Below, one piece after another: positions 59,284-64,000 of a stretch of 64,000 bases of DNA. Below the pieces are notes generated by a model. That model searched no databases, had not been told where the DNA came from, and was given only the letters and a program-made list of their open reading frames with translations. This stretch comes from Solihabitans fulvus (GTDB taxonomy: Bacteria > Actinomycetota > Actinomycetes > Mycobacteriales > Pseudonocardiaceae): the NCBI RefSeq assembly GCF_008386585.1, contig NZ_VUOB01000053.1:1-64000 (forward strand), in the 5' to 3' direction. Numbering within the stretch: the stretch's first letter is position 1; each line of letters starts with the position of its first letter. The position numbers and the translations under genes are program-made.

Positions 59284-60645
59284 ATGCGGCACGAGGGCAT
59301 GCTCACCGTCGAGGAACTGCGGGTGCTGGTCGACGACGGCTCGATCGACACCGTCCTGGTAGCGATGGTGGACATGCAGGGTCGACTCCAGGGCAAGCGG
59401 TGCGCCGCCCCCTACTTCCTGGCCGAGGTGCTCCCGCACGCCGCCGAGGCGTGCAACTACCTGCTCGCCGTCGACGTGGAGATGAACACGGTCGGCGGCT
59501 ACGAGATGTCCTCCTGGGATCGCGGCTACGGCGACTTCGTGCTCCGGCCCGACCTGCGCACGCTGCGCCGCGTGCCGTGGCACGAGGGCACCGCGCTGGT
59601 GCTGTGCGACGTGGTCTGGGCGGACGGCGACCCGGTGCCGGTGTCGCCGCGCCAGGTGCTGCGCCGCCAGCTGGATCGGCTGGCCGAGCGCGGACTTCGC
59701 GCCTTCGTCGGCACCGAACTGGAGTTCATCGTCTTCGGCGACAGCTACGAGCGGGCCTGGCGCAACGGCTACCGGGAGCTGACGCCGGTCAACCAGTACA
59801 ACGTCGACTACTCGATGCTCGGCACCGCGCGGATCGAGCCGCTGCTTCGCCGGATCCGCAACGCGATGACCGGCGCGGGCCTGGTCGTGGAGTCAGCCAA
59901 GGGCGAGTGCAACCCCGGCCAGCAGGAGATCGCGTTCCGCTACGCCGAGGCGCTGACCACCTGCGACAACCACAGCGTCTACAAGACCGGCGCCAAGGAG
60001 ATCGCCGCGCAGCAGGACACCAGCCTCACCTTCATGGCCAAGTACGACGCGCGCGAGGGCAACTCCTGCCATATCCACCTGAGCCTGCGCACCGAGGACG
60101 ACCGGCCAGCGTTCGCCGGCGAAGGGCCTGGCGGGTTCTCCCCGCTGTTCGGGCACTTCCTCGCCGGCCAGCTGGCCTGTCTGCGCGAGCTGACCTACTT
60201 CCTCGCGCCGAACATCAACTCCTACAAGCGTTTCGTGCCGGGCAGCTTCGCGCCGACCGCCGTGGCCTGGGGGAGCGACAACCGCACCTGCGCCCTGCGC
60301 GTGGTCGGGCACGGCGAGTCGCTGCGGTTCGAGAACCGGGTGCCCGGCGGCGACGTCAACCCCTACCTCGCGGTGGCCGCGCTGATCGCCGCCGGCCTGC
60401 ACGGCGTCGACAACGAGCTGCCGCTGGAGGAACCTTTCGCCGGCAACGCCTACGCCTCGGACCGGCCGACCGTGCCGACGACGCTGCGCGAGGCGGCCGA
60501 CCTGCTCGCCGGCAGCGCCGTGGCCAGGGACGCTTTCGGCCAGGACGTCGTCGACCACTACCTCAACGCCGCGCGCGTCGAGCTGACCGCGTTCGATGCG
60601 GCCGTCACCGACTGGGAGCGTTTCCGTGGCTTCGAACGGCTCTGA
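59284..60645 (+). CDS. Glutamine synthetase-like gamma-glutamylamine (polyamine) synthetase
   Basis: 453-aa member of the glutamine synthetase superfamily. It has GTELEFIVF (metal Glu), ESAKGECNPGQQEI, NSCHIHLSL (in place of GSGMHxH), and RFENRVPGGDVNPYLAVAA. Lack of the adenylylation-site pattern and the link to a PuuD-like amidase and an aldehyde dehydrogenase point to ligation of glutamate to an amine (polyamine, ethanolamine or similar) rather than to ammonia. ATG 59284 follows a GGGG-containing SD, and the first residues (GMLTVEEL) match the family. It overlaps the next gene by 20 bp. Confidence 0.88.
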   Translation: MRHEGMLTVEELRVLVDDGSIDTVLVAMVDMQGRLQGKRCAAPYFLAEVLPHAAEACNYLLAVDVEMNTVGGYEMSSWDRGYGDFVLRPDLRTLRRVPWHEGTALVLCDVVWADGDPVPVSPRQVLRRQLDRLAERGLRAFVGTELEFIVFGDSYERAWRNGYRELTPVNQYNVDYSMLGTARIEPLLRRIRNAMTGAGLVVESAKGECNPGQQEIAFRYAEALTTCDNHSVYKTGAKEIAAQQDTSLTFMAKYDAREGNSCHIHLSLRTEDDRPAFAGEGPGGFSPLFGHFLAGQLACLRELTYFLAPNINSYKRFVPGSFAPTAVAWGSDNRTCALRVVGHGESLRFENRVPGGDVNPYLAVAALIAAGLHGVDNELPLEEPFAGNAYASDRPTVPTTLREAADLLAGSAVARDAFGQDVVDHYLNAARVELTAFDAAVTDWERFRGFERL

Positions 60646-61369
60646 CCGCCGGCCGGTGATCGGCGTCTCCACCTATCTCGAACCGGCCAGGTACGGCGTG
60701 TGGGACGTCGAGGCGGCCCTGCTGCACCGCAACTACGTCGACCTGGTCGCGCTGGCCGGCGGCAACCCGATTCTGCTGCCGCCGGTCGGCGACTGGCAGG
60801 ACCAGAGCGTCGCGCTGCTGGACGGCCTGGTGCTGGCCGGCGGGGCCGATCTCGACCCGGCCTCCTACGGCCGGCCGGCGCACCCACGGGCCGGCGCCGC
60901 GCAGGCACACCGGGACCGGTCCGAGTTCGCGCTGCTGAGCGCCGCGCTCGCGGCCGACCTGCCGCTGCTCGGCGTCTGCCGGGGCATGCAGATCCTCAAC
61001 GTGGCGCTCGGCGGCACGCTGCACCAGCACCTGCCCGACCGGCTCGACCACAGGGACCACCAGCCCGCCCCCGGCGTGTTCGGCGAGACCGGGGTGGTCC
61101 TGGACGCGGACAGCAGGCTCGGCGGGCTGCTTGGCGAGCGCGCCGCCGTGCGCTGCCACCACCACCAGGCGATCGACGCGGTGGCGCCAAGGCTGCGGGT
61201 GGTCGGCAGGGCCGCCGACGGCACCGTCGAGGCCGTCGAGCTGCCCGACGCGGACTTCGCGATCGGCGTGCAGTGGCACCCCGAACAGGACCTGACCGAC
61301 GTTCGTCTGCTCACCGCCCTGGTCCGGGCGGCACACCAGCACAGCCGCGCGAAAAGGAGCGTCGTGTGA
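60626..61369 (+). CDS. PuuD-like gamma-glutamyl amide hydrolase (class I GATase fold)
   Basis: 247-aa peptidase C26/PuuD-type hydrolase that releases glutamate from gamma-glutamyl compounds such as gamma-glutamyl-GABA. The nucleophile Cys is in LLGVCRGMQ near residue 118, and the His/Glu pair in GVQWHPEQ near 220. GTG 60626 has GGGAG six bases upstream and lies within the end of the synthetase gene; the stop overlaps the ALDH start (GTGA). Together they form the usual synthetase-oxidase-hydrolase logic of amine breakdown. Confidence 0.9.
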   Translation: MASNGSDRRPVIGVSTYLEPARYGVWDVEAALLHRNYVDLVALAGGNPILLPPVGDWQDQSVALLDGLVLAGGADLDPASYGRPAHPRAGAAQAHRDRSEFALLSAALAADLPLLGVCRGMQILNVALGGTLHQHLPDRLDHRDHQPAPGVFGETGVVLDADSRLGGLLGERAAVRCHHHQAIDAVAPRLRVVGRAADGTVEAVELPDADFAIGVQWHPEQDLTDVRLLTALVRAAHQHSRAKRSVV

Positions 61370-62730
61370 CAACGTTCGAGGTGATCAACCCGGCCACCGA
61401 GGAGGTGGTGCGGACGGTCCCGCTGGCCTCGCTGGCGGAGGCCGACGCGGCGATCGCCCGCGCGCAGGCCGCGTTCCCCGCCTGGCGCGCGGTGGCCCCG
61501 GCCGACCGGGCCCGCCTGCTGCGCCGGTTCGCCGACGCCGTGGACGACCACCTCGACGAGCTGGCCGCCATCGAGGTGGTCAACTCGGGCCACACCATCG
61601 GCAACGCGCGGTGGGAGGCCGGCAACGCGCGGGACGTGCTGCACTACTACGCCGCGGCGCCGGAACGGCTGTTCGGCCGGCAGATCCCGGTGCCCGGCGG
61701 CGTGAACATCACCTTCGCCGAGCCGCTCGGCGTCGTCGGGGTGATCGTGCCGTGGAACTTCCCGATGCCGATCGCCGCGTGGGGCTTCGCGCCCGCCCTG
61801 GCCGCCGGCAACACGGTCGTGCTCAAGCCCGCGGAGCTGACCCCGCTCACCGCCCTGCGGCTGGCCGAGCTGGCGCGCGAGGCCGGCATCCCCGAGGACG
61901 TCTTCCAGGTGCTGCCAGGCAAGGGGACCGTGGTCGGCCAGCGGTTCGTCACGCATCCCGCGGTGCGCAAGGTCGTGTTCACCGGGTCCACGACCGTGGG
62001 CAAGCAGATCATGGCCGGCTGCGCCGAGCAGGTGAAGCGGCTGACGTTGGAACTGGGCGGCAAGAGCGCGAACCTCGTGTTCGCCGATGCCGATCTCGAA
62101 CGCGCCGCCGCGACCGCGCCCTACGGCGTGTTCGACAACGCGGGCCAGGACTGTTGCGCCCGTTCGAGAATCCTCGTGCAGGCCTCGGTCTACGACCGGT
62201 TCATGGAGCTGCTCGAACCCGCCGTCAAGGGCGTCCGGGTGCAGGATCCATCCACTGTGGACAGTGAGATGGGGCCGCTGATCTCCTCGGCGCACCTGGC
62301 GAAGGTCACCTCCTACGTGCCGGACGACGCGCCGGTCGCGTTCCGGGGCAGCGCGCCGGACGGGCCGGGTTTCTGGTTCCCGCCAACGGTGCTCGCCCCG
62401 GTGTCGCCGACCGACCGGGCCGCCGTCGAGGAGATCTTCGGGCCGGTGGTCGTGGTGCTGCCGTTCACGGACGAGGCCGACGCCGGGCGGCTGGCCAACG
62501 ACAGCGAGTACGGCCTGTCCGGCTCGATCTGGACCCGCGACGTCGGCAGGGCGCTGCGGGTGTCCCGCGCCGTGGAGGCCGGCAACCTGTCGGTGAACTC
62601 GCACTCGTCCGTGCGGTACTGGACGCCGTTCGGCGGCTTCAAGCAGTCCGGGCTCGGCCGCGAGCTTGGCCCCGACGCGCTCAACAGTTTCACCGAAACC
62701 AAGAACGTCTTCATCAGCTCGGAGGAGTGA
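61366..62730 (+). CDS. Aldehyde dehydrogenase (gamma-glutamyl-aminoaldehyde type)
   Basis: 454-aa NAD(P)-dependent aldehyde dehydrogenase. It has VPWNFPMPIAAWGFAPALAAGNTVVLKPAELTP, FTGSTTVGK (coenzyme site), LELGGKSANLVF (catalytic Glu near 227) and NAGQDCCARSRI with the catalytic Cys near 262, and EEIFGPVV. It probably oxidises the gamma-glutamyl aldehyde formed from the ligated amine. GTG 61366 is four-base coupled to the hydrolase gene. Length is slightly short of the 480-residue norm but no domain is missing. Confidence 0.92.
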   Translation: MTTFEVINPATEEVVRTVPLASLAEADAAIARAQAAFPAWRAVAPADRARLLRRFADAVDDHLDELAAIEVVNSGHTIGNARWEAGNARDVLHYYAAAPERLFGRQIPVPGGVNITFAEPLGVVGVIVPWNFPMPIAAWGFAPALAAGNTVVLKPAELTPLTALRLAELAREAGIPEDVFQVLPGKGTVVGQRFVTHPAVRKVVFTGSTTVGKQIMAGCAEQVKRLTLELGGKSANLVFADADLERAAATAPYGVFDNAGQDCCARSRILVQASVYDRFMELLEPAVKGVRVQDPSTVDSEMGPLISSAHLAKVTSYVPDDAPVAFRGSAPDGPGFWFPPTVLAPVSPTDRAAVEEIFGPVVVVLPFTDEADAGRLANDSEYGLSGSIWTRDVGRALRVSRAVEAGNLSVNSHSSVRYWTPFGGFKQSGLGRELGPDALNSFTETKNVFISSEE

Positions 62731-62737
62731 GGTCACC

Positions 62738-63505
62738 ATGTCGCAGCGTTTGGAAGGCCGCGTGGCCGTCGTGACCGGCGGCGGCAGCGGAATCGGGCTG
62801 GCCTCGGTCCGGCGGCTGGCCGCCGAGGGCGCGCGCGTCGTCGTCGCCGACATCGACGAGGCCAGCGGCAAGGCGGCGGCCGACGAGGTCGACGGCCTGT
62901 ACGTCCGCGTCGACGTCACCGACGAGTCGGCGGTGACCGCGCTGTTCCAGACCACCGTGGACACCTACGGCTCGGTGGACATCGCGTTCAACAACGCCGG
63001 CATCTCGCCGCCGGACGACGACTCGATCCTGACCACCGGAATCGAGGCGTGGCAACGGGTTCAGCAGGTCAACCTGACCTCGGTGTACCTGTGCTGCAAG
63101 GCGGTGCTGCCGCACATGCAGCGGCAGGGCAAGGGTTCCATCATCAACACGGCGTCGTTCGTCGCGGTGCTCGGCGCGGCCACCTCGCAGATCTCCTACA
63201 CCGCGTCCAAGGGCGGCGTGCTGGCGATGAGCCGCGAGCTTGGCGTGCAGTTCGCCAGGGAAGGCATCAGGGTCAACGCGCTGTGCCCCGGACCGGTGAA
63301 CACCCCGCTGCTCAAGGAGCTGTTCGCCAAGGACCAGGAGCGGGCCGCGCGGCGGCTGGTGCACGTGCCGATGGGGCGGTTCGCCGAACCGGAGGAGATC
63401 GCGGCCGCGGTCGCGTTCCTGGCCAGCGACGACTCGTCCTTCATGACCGCGTCGAGCTTCCTCGTCGACGGCGGCATCTCGGGCGCCTACGTCACGCCCC
63501 AGTAA
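62738..63505 (+). CDS. SDR-family oxidoreductase of the gamma-glutamyl operon
   Basis: 255-aa classical SDR: TGGGSGIG near residue 14, VVVADID (Asp favouring NAD), NNAGISPP, the Ser in TASFVAVLG, YTASK (Tyr/Lys) and LCPGPVNTPLL. ATG 62738 lies seven bases after the ALDH stop and follows GGAGTGAGG. It is co-transcribed with the amine-breakdown genes; it may act on the alcohol/aldehyde step. The substrate is not predictable. Confidence 0.9.
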   Translation: MSQRLEGRVAVVTGGGSGIGLASVRRLAAEGARVVVADIDEASGKAAADEVDGLYVRVDVTDESAVTALFQTTVDTYGSVDIAFNNAGISPPDDDSILTTGIEAWQRVQQVNLTSVYLCCKAVLPHMQRQGKGSIINTASFVAVLGAATSQISYTASKGGVLAMSRELGVQFAREGIRVNALCPGPVNTPLLKELFAKDQERAARRLVHVPMGRFAEPEEIAAAVAFLASDDSSFMTASSFLVDGGISGAYVTPQ

Positions 63506-63618
63506 GCGCCCAGGTAAGCACGCCAGCGCAACGCCGCCGGGGAACGCCGTTGTCGCGGCCGACACACGCGCCGGGCTCGTGGTCGACCTACACTCGGTTC
63601 GTGACTAGGGAGGCTGTT

Positions 63619-64000
63619 GTGGCAGCTCAGCCGTGGGTCGAGGCCGATCTGGCTGCGCCGGCCACCGCCGACGAGGCGTTGTTCCGCCCGGTCCGGGCGG
63701 GCAACGCCTTCGAGGAGACCGTGGAGCGGCTGCTCCAGGCCGTGCGGCTGGGTGTCGTGGCGCCGGGCGAGCGGCTGCCGGCCGAACGGGAGCTTGCCGC
63801 GCGGCTCAGCGTCAGCCGGGTGACCCTGCGGGAGGCGATCCGCGCGCTGCAACAGGCCGGCTACGTCGAGTCCCGGCGGGGACGCTACGGCGGCACCTTC
63901 GTCAACCAGACGTTGCCGAGCGGCGCGGGCGCGGCGATGCGGCAGCCGCCCGCCGACCCGGTCGGCGACCTCGGCGACGCGCTGACCCTGCGGCACGTGT
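63619..64000 (+). CDS. GntR/FadR-family regulator (truncated by the window end)
   Basis: N-terminal 127 residues of a GntR regulator: winged-helix HTH with LQAVRLGVVAPGERLPAERELAARLSVSRVTLREAIRALQQAGYVESRRGRYGGTFV at residues about 39-96. After it a linker begins the effector domain (PVGDLGDALTLRH), of FadR type by the order seen. GTG 63619 follows GGGAGG; a GTG at 63601 in the same frame is an alternative. It lies 113 bp after the SDR gene and probably regulates that operon. Confidence 0.88.
   Translation, partial: MAAQPWVEADLAAPATADEALFRPVRAGNAFEETVERLLQAVRLGVVAPGERLPAERELAARLSVSRVTLREAIRALQQAGYVESRRGRYGGTFVNQTLPSGAGAAMRQPPADPVGDLGDALTLRHV

Noticed and set aside
1..64000. CRISPR arrays, tRNA/rRNA genes, insertion sequences, phage att sites
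   Set aside because: Read through for repeat-spacer arrays, transposase motifs and tRNA-like ends; none were seen. Small ncRNAs cannot be excluded by eye.

Overview
The window is high-GC DNA (roughly 70 % G+C, strong GC bias at third codon positions, frequent GTG starts, many 1-4 bp gene overlaps). Its gene content is that of a filamentous actinomycete: a conservon (CvnABCD), an AfsR/SARP-type regulator, a PucR regulator, an LtrA protein, an NRPS cluster with an MbtH partner, and vanHAX. A member of the Pseudonocardiales or a streptomycete-like genus is plausible. No rRNA, tRNA or other phylogenetic marker was seen, so genus is not assigned.

Layout. (1) 23-2701, minus: vanH-vanA-vanX, which replaces D-Ala-D-Ala with D-Ala-D-Lac in peptidoglycan precursors. 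(2) 2813-23560, minus: a tightly coupled natural-product operon. In transcription order it encodes an MFS exporter, an A-T-C-T NRPS, a luciferase-like monooxygenase, a C-A-T-E NRPS, a 36-residue duplicated minigene, a C-A-T-TE NRPS, a C-A-T NRPS, an AT-less ketosynthase-carrier protein and a P450. An MbtH protein is divergent at 24122. The 0.56 kb divergent control region holds a perfect CRP-family consensus palindrome. (3) 24634-30252: a frameshifted SGNH hydrolase, SDR, two TetR regulators, a VOC protein, a DMT transporter, small membrane proteins and an ABM-domain protein. (4) 30266-41313: a purine-catabolism locus with XdhC, a purine permease, guanine deaminase, three xanthine dehydrogenase subunits, an amidohydrolase deaminase, HIU hydrolase and PucR. 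(5) 41353-50394: LtrA, then a regulatory island. It has a STAND/TPR ATPase with two TTA codons, an unknown pair (153-aa protein and glycosyltransferase-like protein), a SARP-NB-ARC-TPR regulator, and immediately after it a previously uncalled 52-aa secreted peptide closed by a strong terminator. (6) 50599-53718: a secreted GH31 glycosidase with ricin-type lectin repeats. (7) 54037-58061: conservon cvnABCD. (8) 58119-64000: a 3-hydroxyacyl-CoA dehydrogenase, then a gamma-glutamyl-polyamine-type operon (glutamine synthetase-like, PuuD-like, ALDH, SDR) and a truncated GntR regulator.

How it works together. The NRPS operon has four adenylation domains but six carrier domains, a TE in the middle of the gene order, and a KS-carrier protein with the acyltransferase apparently excised. 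The product cannot be read by simple co-linearity. It is not a classical glycopeptide line: there is no X domain, only one P450, and no Hpg/Dpg genes in view. Yet it sits next to vanHAX, so a peptide acting on or near lipid II/D-Ala-D-Ala is an attractive inference. Genes left of base 1 could change this view.

The most unusual items are: the 107-bp tandem duplication at an NRPS gene junction, which makes a translationally coupled docking-tail minigene; the SARP-TPR regulator plus secreted peptide cassette, which resembles a peptide-signalling pair; the vanHAX/non-glycopeptide NRPS pairing; and two CRP-type palindromes that may tie the NRPS locus and the GH31 gene to the same regulator.
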